A stretch of DNA of 18,264 bases from contig CAMWQY010000011.1 of NCBI GenBank assembly GCA_947176355.1, forward strand, positions 1 to 18,264, read 5' to 3'. This stretch comes from an uncultured Porphyromonadaceae bacterium (GTDB taxonomy: Bacteria; Bacteroidota; Bacteroidia; Bacteroidales; Muribaculaceae). Under the pieces are notes generated by a model. It made no database searches, was not told where the DNA came from, and worked only from the letters and a program-made list of their open reading frames with translations. Positions 1 through 7,690 of the stretch are shown here, one piece after another. The first letter of the stretch is position 1; every line of letters begins with the position of its first letter. The position numbers were made by a program, and so were the translations under genes.

Positions 1-84
1 TCAAAATAATTCAGAAGATAAATCATCGGTTGACTCAGTTAGCGGCTTAGCCGGTAATGAACAACCTCAAATTTTACCGAACCA
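1..84. other. Left edge, no intact gene; stops block extension of the sigma ORF
   Basis: In the frame of the downstream sigma factor this stretch has stops at 7, 19, 31, 40, 55 and 58, so the sigma gene cannot be extended to the left edge. A second frame is open from the edge to a TGA at 104-106 and could be the tail of an upstream gene, but its translation resembles nothing I know and is not sigma region 2. I see no promoter or RNA gene here. Confidence 0.5.
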
Positions 85-438
85 TTGTATATATACAGAT
101 GTGTGAGGAACGAATGTATCAGTTTCCTCAGAGGGAGAAAAGAACTGGAGGACATAGATTCAATTTCTGAAATATGCGAAGAGGTGATAGACACCTCTTT
201 CAGAGACGCAAGGATATGGAAAGCGATTGATGAACTTCCGGAGAAATGCCGCGAAATATTCTTGATGAGCAAGCGTGATGGACTGACCAATGCGGAAATT
301 GCCGAGGAAATGAATATCTCTATAAAGACTGTTAAGAACCAGATGACAAAAGCGTTTGCCCGGCTCAGAGAGTCGTTGTCAACCGGACACAAGCCATTCT
401 TTCTACCTTTTTTTATAAAAAAATTTTACTTCGCATAG
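85..438 (+). CDS. ECF RNA polymerase sigma factor, region 4 only (5' truncated)
   Basis: The ORF encodes the C-terminal half of an extracytoplasmic-function sigma factor, which directs RNA polymerase to a small regulon and is normally held by an adjacent anti-sigma. Residues 1-18 (LYIYRCVRNECISFLR type) match the end of region 2. Residues about 44-96 are a good region 4, with ELPEKCREIF leading into a helix-turn-helix (LTNAEIAEEMNISIKTVKNQ). The likely start is TTG at 85, because the frame is closed by TGA at 58-60. Core-binding and -10-recognition region 2 is therefore missing, and the ORF is 117 aa where about 160-190 is usual. The C-terminal tail is unusually rich in Phe and Lys. Upstream sequence is needed to tell truncation from frameshift. 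The family call is secure; function as a sigma factor is doubtful. Confidence 0.8.
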   Translation: MYIYRCVRNECISFLRGRKELEDIDSISEICEEVIDTSFRDARIWKAIDELPEKCREIFLMSKRDGLTNAEIAEEMNISIKTVKNQMTKAFARLRESLSTGHKPFFLPFFIKKFYFA

Positions 439-509
439 GACCTGAGGATAGTGGTTGCGTCATATAAGTGAACGGGGACAAATCCCGGGACACTTTTTGA
501 ACAACCATT

Positions 510-953
510 ATGAATGAAGAAATAACATACATAGCAAAGCGTTACCGCAAAGGGAAGTTCTCCGTTGACAAGGGTTGGAAACGGTTGAATATAAAACCAG
601 CCTTAAAATGGAATGGTCTCAAAATAGCGGCAGCCGTTGCCTCGGTTGTAGTCCTGTCGGCGACAGCGGCTATCATATATCATCAGTACGAATTGAAAGA
701 CACGACTGATAAGATTGTCAATGAATCAGTCAGACCTGCTGCATCGCTGGAGACTGTCAAAATCATTGATTTTGAAAACACGCCGCTCCCTACCGTCATT
801 TCCAAAATTAAAGAGGTGTATGGCGTTGAGGTTATCAATGTTCCGGAGAATGCCGGGGAGTATCGTCTTTCACTGCACTACGAAGGTAACGCCGTTGACC
901 TTGTAGCCACAATCAACGACATTCTTGAAACCCAAATGTCAGTAAAGGAATGA
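510..953 (+). CDS. Minimal FecR-like anti-sigma factor (TM plus DUF4974-like domain)
   Basis: This 147-aa inner-membrane protein probably relays a signal from the outer-membrane receptor to the sigma factor. Residues 1-33 are basic and cytoplasmic, residues about 36-57 form one hydrophobic helix (AAAVASVVVLSATAAIIY), and residues about 83-143 look like the periplasmic DUF4974 domain seen at the end of Bacteroidetes FecR proteins (FENTPLPTVISKIKEVYG). The central FecR beta domain of full-length anti-sigmas (around 300 aa) is absent, as in other short versions next to STN-type receptors. Its stop overlaps the receptor start in ATGA at 950-953, so the two are translationally coupled. The role is inferred from family and position. 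Confidence 0.75.
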   Translation: MNEEITYIAKRYRKGKFSVDKGWKRLNIKPALKWNGLKIAAAVASVVVLSATAAIIYHQYELKDTTDKIVNESVRPAASLETVKIIDFENTPLPTVISKIKEVYGVEVINVPENAGEYRLSLHYEGNAVDLVATINDILETQMSVKE

Positions 954-3418
954 AGCGTTTGATGTCATTGCTGATTGGAGTTTCCTGTTGTGTGTCTGTT
1001 GTGGTCGCGCAGAATGTAACAATCCGCGCGGTCAATCAACCTGCCGCAACTGTATTCCGCTCCATTGTTGAACAGACTGGCAAAAACTTTGTGTATTCAT
1101 CGGAACTGCTTAAAGATGTACGTGTCACTGTCAAAGCCAAGAACAAACCACTGAATTATGTGCTGTCTGAAATGTTCTCAGGCACTCCCATTGAGTATAA
1201 AATCAAGGGGAATAATATAGTCTTGAAGCGAAGGAAGAAAGTGGTAAAGACTGAAAAGATCAAACCTCCGGTTGTATCTGTTCCTGTGACAAAGGTATAT
1301 GAATCCTCGATTAAATCCACGATGCTTGATGAAGTGGTTGTCGTATCGCGTCTTGAAGCCCCTCAGGTCGAGACTGCCGAAATCGGAGCTAAGAAAGTCA
1401 CCGCCGAGGAAGTGCGCAATACACCTGTGCTTTTCGGTGAGGCAGATGTGATAAAAGCATTGCAAACCCAGCCGGGCGTGACTGAGGGCACGGAGGGTAT
1501 GGCGGGGATGTATGTTCATGGCGGTAACGCTGATGAAAACCTCTATATGCTTGATAATGTTCCGCTTTATCAAGTGAATCATTTTGCCGGCCTATTCTCA
1601 GCGTTCAATACAGATATAATAAGATATATTGACTTTTTCAAGTCTTCCATTCCTGCGAAATATGACGGCCGTCTGTCTTCTTTTATGGATGTGCGTCTGC
1701 AAAACGGCAACCGCGAGGGGCATCACGGGTCCGCACGTCTCGGCCTGACATCGGGAGCTTTCAATATCTCCGGACCGATAGGCAAGAAGACAACCTATCT
1801 TGTCGGATTGCGCCGTTCTTGGTTTGATGTGCTCACAATTCCGTTTGTTGCGATTGCCAATTCGCAGAATGAAGATGAGAAACTACGCTTCAACTATTAT
1901 TTTATGGATTTCAACGTCCGTGTGCAACATCGGTTCTCTCCTAAGGCGACCGCCTTTGTCAGCTTCTATTTCGGAGATGACAAACTGAAAACCGGTACGG
2001 AAGACAAGGGCTATGACAAGCCTAATTATTTCGGGTCGTTTTCTGATGACCGGTTTGACATGCACTGGGGAAACATTCTCGCACAGGCCGGACTCAATTA
2101 CCGTTTCAATGATAATCTTTCATCCGAGTTCACTGCCGCATACACACGCTTCTTCTCCGGCATGAAGCATGATTATATCAGTAGAGATAAATCTTCCGAC
2201 CACATGGACGAATCGCATACTGTCCTCAAGACAGACAATAACATCAATGACTGGATATTTCGTGGCGATTTCGATTGGAGTCCAAATGGAAATAACCGAG
2301 TTCGCTTTGGTGCAGGTTATACGCGGCATTCGTTTCTTCCGGCGCGAACATCACGCCTATACGAGGTTGGGACGACACATTTGTCAACCCGTGATTCAAC
2401 ATGGGCCTATGGAGCGAATGAAGTCAACGCATATATTGAGGATGATTGGAAAATAAGTGATAAGTTCAGAATGAACGCCGGTTTCCATGGCTCGCTGTTC
2501 AATATCGGGGGAAAGACAAATCTCGGATGGTCTCCGAGATTGTCACTCAGTTATCGTCTTGATGAAGACTGGGCGGTGAAATTTGCATACGCCCGAACTA
2601 CTCAATACGTACACCAACTCAGCCAGAGTTATCTTGCACTCCCTACTGACCAATGGATACCAATCAGCGAAAAGTTAAAGCCGGAGACAGCTGATAAAAT
2701 ATCTGTGGGTGGGTATTGGGAATCTCCTGACAAGACTTATGCAGTGTCAGTAGAAGGTTACTACAAATGGATGGATAATCTTGTAGAATATAAGGATGAG
2801 TATTACCTGCGTCCCCCTCTTGATCTTTGGAACGCTCAACTTTGCAGTGGCAAAGGTACAGCAAAGGGTGTCGATTTCAAAATTGAAAAAGTATTTGGAA
2901 AGGTGACAGGACACATATCCTATTCGTTAGCGTGGGCAGACCGCACGTTTGCCGATAAAAACGGAGGGCGCACATTTCCTGCCAAATTCGATAACCGCCA
3001 TACGATAAATATAATGGTGAATTGGAAAATCAGCGATAAGGTGCAGGTCAACGCTTCGTGGGTGGGACATTCAGGCAACAGATTCACTCTGTTGAATCAA
3101 GTGTGGGATGATCCTGACTTTGAAACCACCGATTGGTTTGGAGCCGGAGAGTCACCATTGCGTACCGGCATCAACAGTTATAAGTTGCCTTTCTACCATC
3201 GTCTGGATTTAAGCTGTACTGTCAAAAATAAACGTGGGTACTGGACATTCGGTCTCTATAACGCATACTGCCACATGAACACTGTTGCAGTGAAGCGTGG
3301 AACCCAAGATATTGCCGTGTCAAAACCCGGCGAATACTATATCACCAGTGAACCGGTATTCAAACGTGTCAAACTTCTTCCTGTCATACCCTCGATTTCA
3401 TACACATGGTTATTCTGA
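950..3418 (+). CDS. TonB-dependent outer-membrane receptor with STN signalling domain
   Basis: An 822-aa outer-membrane transducer or transporter. It has a signal peptide to about A20, an STN (secretin/TonB short N-terminal) domain at about 22-95 that should contact the anti-sigma in the periplasm, and a TonB-box-like LDEVVVVSR at 126-134. The plug spans about 140-252 (VIKALQTQPGV, MYVHGGNADENLYMLDNVPLY), followed by a 22-strand-type barrel ending in an aromatic residue (SYTWLF). The carboxypeptidase-D-regulatory-like domain usually found between STN and plug is missing; a linker of about 30 residues rich in Lys, Val and Pro takes its place. The gene overlaps the anti-sigma by 4 nt and the DUF4249 gene by 13 nt. 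The substrate cannot be read from sequence. Confidence 0.93.
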   Translation: MKRLMSLLIGVSCCVSVVVAQNVTIRAVNQPAATVFRSIVEQTGKNFVYSSELLKDVRVTVKAKNKPLNYVLSEMFSGTPIEYKIKGNNIVLKRRKKVVKTEKIKPPVVSVPVTKVYESSIKSTMLDEVVVVSRLEAPQVETAEIGAKKVTAEEVRNTPVLFGEADVIKALQTQPGVTEGTEGMAGMYVHGGNADENLYMLDNVPLYQVNHFAGLFSAFNTDIIRYIDFFKSSIPAKYDGRLSSFMDVRLQNGNREGHHGSARLGLTSGAFNISGPIGKKTTYLVGLRRSWFDVLTIPFVAIANSQNEDEKLRFNYYFMDFNVRVQHRFSPKATAFVSFYFGDDKLKTGTEDKGYDKPNYFGSFSDDRFDMHWGNILAQAGLNYRFNDNLSSEFTAAYTRFFSGMKHDYISRDKSSDHMDESHTVLKTDNNINDWIFRGDFDWSPNGNNRVRFGAGYTRHSFLPARTSRLYEVGTTHLSTRDSTWAYGANEVNAYIEDDWKISDKFRMNAGFHGSLFNIGGKTNLGWSPRLSLSYRLDEDWAVKFAYARTTQYVHQLSQSYLALPTDQWIPISEKLKPETADKISVGGYWESPDKTYAVSVEGYYKWMDNLVEYKDEYYLRPPLDLWNAQLCSGKGTAKGVDFKIEKVFGKVTGHISYSLAWADRTFADKNGGRTFPAKFDNRHTINIMVNWKISDKVQVNASWVGHSGNRFTLLNQVWDDPDFETTDWFGAGESPLRTGINSYKLPFYHRLDLSCTVKNKRGYWTFGLYNAYCHMNTVAVKRGTQDIAVSKPGEYYITSEPVFKRVKLLPVIPSISYTWLF

Positions 3419-4377
3419 AAAAAATATATCAACTTCTTGCATTATCGCTCCTCACAGGATGCGAGGAGGCGTTCACACCGGATATGCCCCATACTCCGGC
3501 ATTGTGCGTCAACTCCCTGATAACCGCTGGAGAACCTGTTGAGGCTAAAATTTCAAAGTCAAGGCTTTACACCGACAGTTCCGAGAAATCCGAAGTCAGG
3601 GATGCCGAAGTCAGGATTTATGCCAACGGCGAGTTGCAGCTTGACTCCTATATCCCGAAGGAGGGCGACAATATAAGGATTGTTGCCGAAAGTCCTGCGG
3701 TTGGCAGAGGTGAGGCCGACGTTCTTATCCCGGCTTCTATCCCGTCGCCGACTGCTACTTGGGAGACTTATGATGTAAGTTGTTGGAAATCTGACAATGA
3801 TGTGGTTCTCGTCGAGTTCAAGCTAAAGGTTGACCTCCGGATTGAAGATGCGGATGGAGAAAATTATTATAAATTTTCATTCAACAGTGATTTTCAAGCC
3901 GATGAAGAGTTGGACGACTTTGATGCAAGCGGAAATTATGGGTTTGCGATAGGCTCGTTGCTATATGATATGGAACCAATTTTCAGGGAGCATATCGCTA
4001 TTTTTGAGTCTATCATGGGTGGCGATGCTGAAGGCTTCTCATTCTTCTCAGACCGACAGTTTGAAGGAAAAAGTTATACATTGCATCTTCAATTTGACAA
4101 CTGCTGGTTCCGCTATCCAAAAGGTGAGATACCTGACTGCAATGTCAATTTGATTGTCAGCTCCGTGTCGCCCTCCTACTACAACTGGGCCAACTATATT
4201 TGGCAGCGTGATAGCGGCACTCTGACCGAACTTGGAGACTACGGTTTTGGAGACCCGATATGGGGATACAGCAATGTGTCTTCCGGAGCCGGTGTTGTGG
4301 CGGCTCAATCGAAATCAGTCTGCTCGATTGATTTAACAGACTTCATTAGGGAAACAATAAACGAAACAATCAAATAG
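3406..4377 (+). CDS. DUF4249 surface lipoprotein, partner of the TonB receptor
   Basis: A 323-aa lipoprotein with an N-terminal signal and lipobox LLTGC (C19), followed by Glu-Glu. Bacteroidetes DUF4249 proteins sit directly after STN-type TonB receptors, and this one has the family layout: an N-terminal beta-rich part with an AEVRIYANGE-like strand, an ADVLIP segment, and a long C-terminal half rich in aromatic and acidic residues ending with a YSNVSSGAGVV motif. It starts inside the last codons of the receptor gene (13-nt overlap). It is probably a surface lid or ligand-binding subunit over the barrel, by analogy with SusD-type partners; that role is inference. The stop is TAG, and the next ORF is in the same frame 17 codons further on. 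Confidence 0.85.
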   Translation: MVILKKIYQLLALSLLTGCEEAFTPDMPHTPALCVNSLITAGEPVEAKISKSRLYTDSSEKSEVRDAEVRIYANGELQLDSYIPKEGDNIRIVAESPAVGRGEADVLIPASIPSPTATWETYDVSCWKSDNDVVLVEFKLKVDLRIEDADGENYYKFSFNSDFQADEELDDFDASGNYGFAIGSLLYDMEPIFREHIAIFESIMGGDAEGFSFFSDRQFEGKSYTLHLQFDNCWFRYPKGEIPDCNVNLIVSSVSPSYYNWANYIWQRDSGTLTELGDYGFGDPIWGYSNVSSGAGVVAAQSKSVCSIDLTDFIRETINETIK

Positions 4378-4428
4378 AACAATACAAGGGGAAAATCGAA
4401 AACAATCGGAATAATAACGGTATTCATA

Positions 4429-4914
4429 ATGTCTATACTTGTATTGACATCATGTGATAAAGAGGGATATGAACCAATATCAACCTCCACGGATGCCTGT
4501 CAGATAATAGTGCAATGTCTCGACCACAGTGGGAAAAGTCTTCTTGATAACAATAAATTTGTTGATGGCATTTCTATCGAGGGAGATGCTTCACACTCAA
4601 AGATAAAATATGATGTAAAAAATGCAAATGGAGGAAAGGTTCTGTCTTTCACTGCTGAACTTCCTGATCAGGACGATATGAAATGGTCGAAAGACAGAAG
4701 CGAGGCCAATGGTATCTCTAAGATGACCATGAAGTTCAACAAACACAAAATTGAGCTGAAATGCCACATAAAATATATCGCCAACCGTCCTCCGGCAGTA
4801 TCAGGTGGCAAAGCCACACTTGAAGAGGTATCATGCAATAACCAGACATTCAAACGCTCTGGTAACAGCGTAACCATAACACTACGTATGGATAAAAACG
4901 GCAAACTCTTATAA
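4429..4914 (+). CDS. Small lipoprotein of unknown function, probable start-codon loss
   Basis: The first ATG (4429) gives a 161-aa protein beginning MSILVLTSC, with lipobox VLTSC only nine residues in. That is too short for a signal peptide and has no basic n-region. The same frame is open upstream to the DUF4249 stop and reads as a normal signal peptide start (GKSKTIGIITVFIM), but has no ATG, GTG or TTG. An AGG at 4387-4389 lies where an ATG would be expected. The gene is either inactivated, started at an unusual codon, or makes an unexported product. The mature part is beta-rich and ends in basic and polar strands. I do not recognise the family. It is the first of the lipoprotein run after the receptor unit. 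Confidence 0.6.
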   Translation: MSILVLTSCDKEGYEPISTSTDACQIIVQCLDHSGKSLLDNNKFVDGISIEGDASHSKIKYDVKNANGGKVLSFTAELPDQDDMKWSKDRSEANGISKMTMKFNKHKIELKCHIKYIANRPPAVSGGKATLEEVSCNNQTFKRSGNSVTITLRMDKNGKLL

Positions 4915-4924
4915 AAATATAATA

Positions 4925-5359
4925 ATGAACCAAATTAAATTCCTGATTGTCGCTCTGATAGCGATACTCGCATTCGCCTCATGCAGCGAGGACGAACCTG
5001 CAAGAATGTTGTGGGAAGTATCCGGCAAACCGGCAGGAAATGTGGAGACATCTATTCATTATGATTATAATTCTCCAGTATGGATAACTGTCGGAGGCTA
5101 TGCAGCTGAAGTTATTTTGAAATGCTCCAATTATTCCGAACTGTCGATATATGGTCAAAAGAATGAAGACGGGGAATACATTGATTCAGAATGTAGGTTT
5201 TCTGCAAAAGTTATAGCGTCAGGAACAGTAAGAATATCATTTGATTATATGAAAGATGTGGACTTTGCGGAAAAAACATGTCATCTTCAAATAGATGGAA
5301 CCAACGGAAAAGAGACCCACACAACAATGGTTACTATAACTCGGAAATCTTTAAATTAA
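4925..5359 (+). CDS. Small surface lipoprotein, paralogue of the gene at 6061
   Basis: A 144-aa lipoprotein with signal peptide MNQIKFLIVALIAILAFASC (lipobox FASC, C20). The next residues, SEDEPA, resemble the Bacteroidetes lipoprotein export signal (Ser/Lys followed by acidic residues), so the protein is probably exposed on the cell surface. The mature part is about 125 residues with alternating hydrophobic strands (VWITV, AEVILKCSNY, SAKVIASGTVRISF, TMVTITRK), suggesting one Ig-like beta-sandwich. The copy at 6061 shares the block SEDEPA(R/K)MLWEV, the KCxNY strand and a C-terminal LQIDGT(N/E)GK. Function is unknown. A ligand-binding, partner or immunity role beside the pore-former-like genes is speculation. 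Confidence 0.8.
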   Translation: MNQIKFLIVALIAILAFASCSEDEPARMLWEVSGKPAGNVETSIHYDYNSPVWITVGGYAAEVILKCSNYSELSIYGQKNEDGEYIDSECRFSAKVIASGTVRISFDYMKDVDFAEKTCHLQIDGTNGKETHTTMVTITRKSLN

Positions 5360-5391
5360 CATAGATACAACTCAAATAAAAAGTTAATAAG

Positions 5392-6036
5392 ATGAAAATT
5401 AAGTTTGTATTTATGCTGACAATAGCCATCCTGTTATCAGCATGTAGCGATGATGATGTTTTTACCTCCACATCGCTTGAGAATTCAGTCAAAGAGAGTG
5501 AGAATTTAACTCTACAAGATTAACCCTCAGATACTCTTTATTATGAGGGGCAGGCAGTGATTGTATTCCATGAAAATGAAAACACTGAATCTGTACCTCT
5601 TACTCGTGGTATTGGTGTACCGACTGGATCGGAGGGTCCATTTGATGCGCCAACTCCAAAATTAATTCAGAAAGGGAAGTATAAGAAATATTTCATTAAG
5701 ATGTCTGAATTTGACTGGATTCCCAACTACTCATTTATACTAATGAGAATGAATAAATACTCTTTTACAATTACATTGCCTAACGATGCGTTACCTTATT
5801 CTGTCAGCATCAAGGCCGCTTCTAAGGAGGGCTTCTCAACTGAAGCAGGGGGTACTAAAGGATATACATTGGGCAACATAGTTAAGACTGCAAGAGGCTA
5901 TCAGATACCTGTATCATTCTATATACAAGACGGAGCAGCCTATGCACTTGACGGAAAGCAGTTATGCGCTAACCGGGAGATGCCTATTCCGGGTTCTCAA
6001 GTTAAATACACTTATACTTACAATCTTGCTCAGTAA
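5392..6036 (+). pseudogene. Lipoprotein gene interrupted by in-frame TAA at codon 44
   Basis: ATG at 5392 opens a clear lipoprotein: KIKFVFMLTIAILLSAC with lipobox LSAC (C18), then SDDDVF, an acidic export-like signal. The frame is cut by TAA at 5521-5523, then stays open for another 170 codons to TAA at 6034-6036. A restart at GTG or ATG from 5557 would give a product of about 160 aa without signal peptide. Shortly after the stop is an LTRG motif (5598-5606), also seen as VTRS and LTRS in two neighbours. The rest is beta-rich (YSFTITLPND, YQIPVSFYIQDG). I do not recognise the family. A single nonsense change in an otherwise intact frame points to recent inactivation or to readthrough. Confidence 0.75.
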
Positions 6037-6060
6037 CAAGACATTCAAGACAAATACAAA

Positions 6061-6486
6061 ATGATTAAATTAAAATTTATCATGTTGGCATTGATAGCCA
6101 GCTTAGTGTTCGCCTCATGCAGTGAGGACGAACCGGCAAAGATGCTGTGGGAAGTTACGGCTACTCCGTCAGAGAATGTCAAGGCGGCTTTCGACCCAAG
6201 TTTCTACCACCAAATTCAGATTACCTCTGATGGAGAAGGTGGAGAAGTAACCCTAAAATGCACCAATTACAAATCGCTTAACCTGATTGGTGGCAAGAAT
6301 GGCAACGGAGAATATGTCGATACAGATTGCCATTTTTCGGCAAAAGTCACAGAACCGGGAGTTGTCAAGATAATTCTTGACAAAACGCCGGAGGGCTTCA
6401 AAGAAACAAAATCATTCCTTCAAATAGACGGAACTGAGGGCAAGGACTCCAATTCAACAACCGTAGATATTACCCGTAAACCATAA
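6061..6486 (+). CDS. Small surface lipoprotein, paralogue of the gene at 4925
   Basis: A 141-aa lipoprotein with signal MIKLKFIMLALIASLVFASC (C20) and export-like SEDEPA. It is a close relative of the 4925 product over its whole length: same signal peptide ending, same MLWEV start of the mature domain, same EVTLKCTNYKSL strand, same LQIDGTEGK near the end and same ITRKP/S terminus. The two copies flank the interrupted 5392 gene, so a duplication of either this gene or a gene pair probably shaped the cluster. The fold is likely a single beta-sandwich. Function is unknown. Both paralogues being intact while their neighbours are broken suggests they are under selection, but that is inference. 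Confidence 0.8.
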   Translation: MIKLKFIMLALIASLVFASCSEDEPAKMLWEVTATPSENVKAAFDPSFYHQIQITSDGEGGEVTLKCTNYKSLNLIGGKNGNGEYVDTDCHFSAKVTEPGVVKIILDKTPEGFKETKSFLQIDGTEGKDSNSTTVDITRKP

Positions 6487-6543
6487 GAACACTCCGTTTG
6501 GGTTGCAGCGGAAAGTTCTCAGTAACCAAACATATATAAACCA

Positions 6544-7449
6544 ATGAAAAAGTTTTAAAGTTATCTAACCATCATAATGATGGCTTTCGCTATTGCTTCT
6601 TGTAGCAATAACGATGAACCGCAATTTAATGCGGTCAGCGAAAACTCAGATTTTGAGGTAATCACCTTGAGTGATTCTCCTGTTACTCGCTCAACTGGAG
6701 AATACTCAGCAAAGCAAATCCTTAAATTCAAGGACCAAGCTGCTTTTGACAGAACTCTTGCGAAGGTCAAAGAGATGGATGATTCCTCAAAGCGTGCATT
6801 CTTTAACGAAATCGGTTTTGATGGAGCCTATATGCTTCTGGACAAAGCCGATGAAGAGTTAGACCATGCTTTCGACCTTGCTGAGGCTACGGACTCTATC
6901 ACAGGTGTTAAAATCATTCGTGATTGTGTGGCTAAATACGACGGGATTCTCAAATTCAGCGAAACAGACTTATCTGATGTCACCCCCTCCTTGCCATTTG
7001 CAGACGATAAGGCGGAACTGCTCGGGAATAAGGATGGGAACGTAATGATTGGTGACAAACTCGTTGCTCCGCAAGCAGCTCCAGGGCCGGTTTACAATGG
7101 TGGCTTTATCAAATATAAAGCCGAAGTAAAAGTCAAGAATGGTCACTATACCAGCTATTTCCGTCTTGGAAGAATTGGTCAGAATATGGCATTTGAACTC
7201 GAAACATATAAAAGAATTCTCGGAATCAAAAAATCCGACAAAAAATGCTGTTACGATGGAGATTTGGAAATATCCGGGAATGGTAAGTTCGAGAAAGCGC
7301 GAATCCACAACGGCAAAGGTGCTTGGAAACTTTATTCACTGGCAAGCGTATACTCGCCTCGTGTCAACATGAAGATGACTAATTTCTCATCCACCAGAAA
7401 TTCCAACAACAAGGTATCAAAGACGATAGATAATATTTTAGTAAAATAA
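6544..7449 (+). pseudogene. Lipoprotein gene with TAA at codon 5; downstream 290-codon ORF intact
   Basis: ATG at 6544 reads MKKF, then TAA at 6556-6558, then SYLTIIMMAFAIASC, which is a textbook lipoprotein signal split by one stop. The frame is then open to 7449 (302 codons in all). ATG at 6577 allows restart 18 nt after the stop, but leaves only MMAFAIAS before the Cys, with no basic n-region. The mature part has SNNDEP, a VTRS motif at 6682-6693, and a helical segment (KFKDQAAFDRTLAKVKEMDDSSKRAFFNEIGF) reminiscent of DUF4848 lipoproteins from Bacteroides. A beta-rich C-terminal half follows. The DUF4848 likeness is from memory and uncertain. The role is unknown. Confidence 0.7.
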
Positions 7450-7453
7450 TCTA

Positions 7454-7497
7454 CACCCACACCCAAAACTACGAATTCATAGTTTTGGGTGTGGGTG
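7454..7497 (+). terminator. Perfect 18-bp stem-loop inside the lipoprotein run
   Basis: The arms at 7454-7471 and 7480-7497 (CACCCACACCCAAAACTA and its exact reverse complement) enclose an 8-nt loop (cgaattca). The hairpin starts four bases after the TAA of the 6544 gene. The plus-strand side is followed by ataaaattaatt rather than a clean T-run, so termination may be partial or the structure may stabilise mRNA. It splits the upstream lipoprotein genes from the CDCL pair. Confidence 0.7.
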
Positions 7498-7519
7498 ATA
7501 AAATTAATTAAAACAATAG

Positions 7520-7690
7520 ATGATGAAATTGACAATTCATCTTATACTAATTTCTATTGTCAGCATAGTCTCCTCTGTTATTTAAGGTTGCACCGACAAG
7601 GATGAGATTTTATTTAGTGAGATTGAGATGCTAAGTTCTGAATGTCGTGGTATCGAAATAATCGAGGTGCTTATAAATTTTGATGTATGA
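7520..7690 (+). pseudogene. Short lipoprotein remnant with TAA inside the lipobox
   Basis: Tandem ATGs at 7520 and 7523 start a hydrophobic signal (KLTIHLILISIVSIVSSVI). TAA at 7583-7585 then sits at the -2 position of what would be a lipobox ending in Gly-Cys, followed by TDKDE, again an acidic export-like stretch. The frame stays open for 34 more codons to TGA at 7688-7690, overlapping the ATG of the next gene (ATGA at 7687-7690). The remnant is 57 codons, so it may be a tiny lipoprotein whose translation was coupled to the CDCL gene, or the 5' stub of a larger lost gene. Function is unknown. Confidence 0.6.

Noticed and set aside
39..392. Minus-strand ORF of 117 codons opposite the sigma fragment
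   Set aside because: It is the antisense shadow of a clear region 4 helix-turn-helix and has no recognisable features.
473..488. Small GGGA/TCCC hairpin between the sigma fragment and the anti-sigma
   Set aside because: Only a four-pair core with a mismatch above it; no T-run and no sign it is more than chance.
7483..7512. Bacteroides-type promoter (TTTG / TAnnTTTG) before the CDCL part
   Set aside because: A TTTTG lies in the hairpin arm and a TAATTAAA follows at about 18 bases, but the -7 element lacks TTTG, so the match is too weak to call.
5521..7585. Genome-wide recoding of TAA as a sense codon
   Set aside because: TAA is the natural stop of many genes here (e.g. 4912, 6484, 7447, 8665, 9862), so simple recoding cannot hold; gene-specific suppression is left open in the findings.
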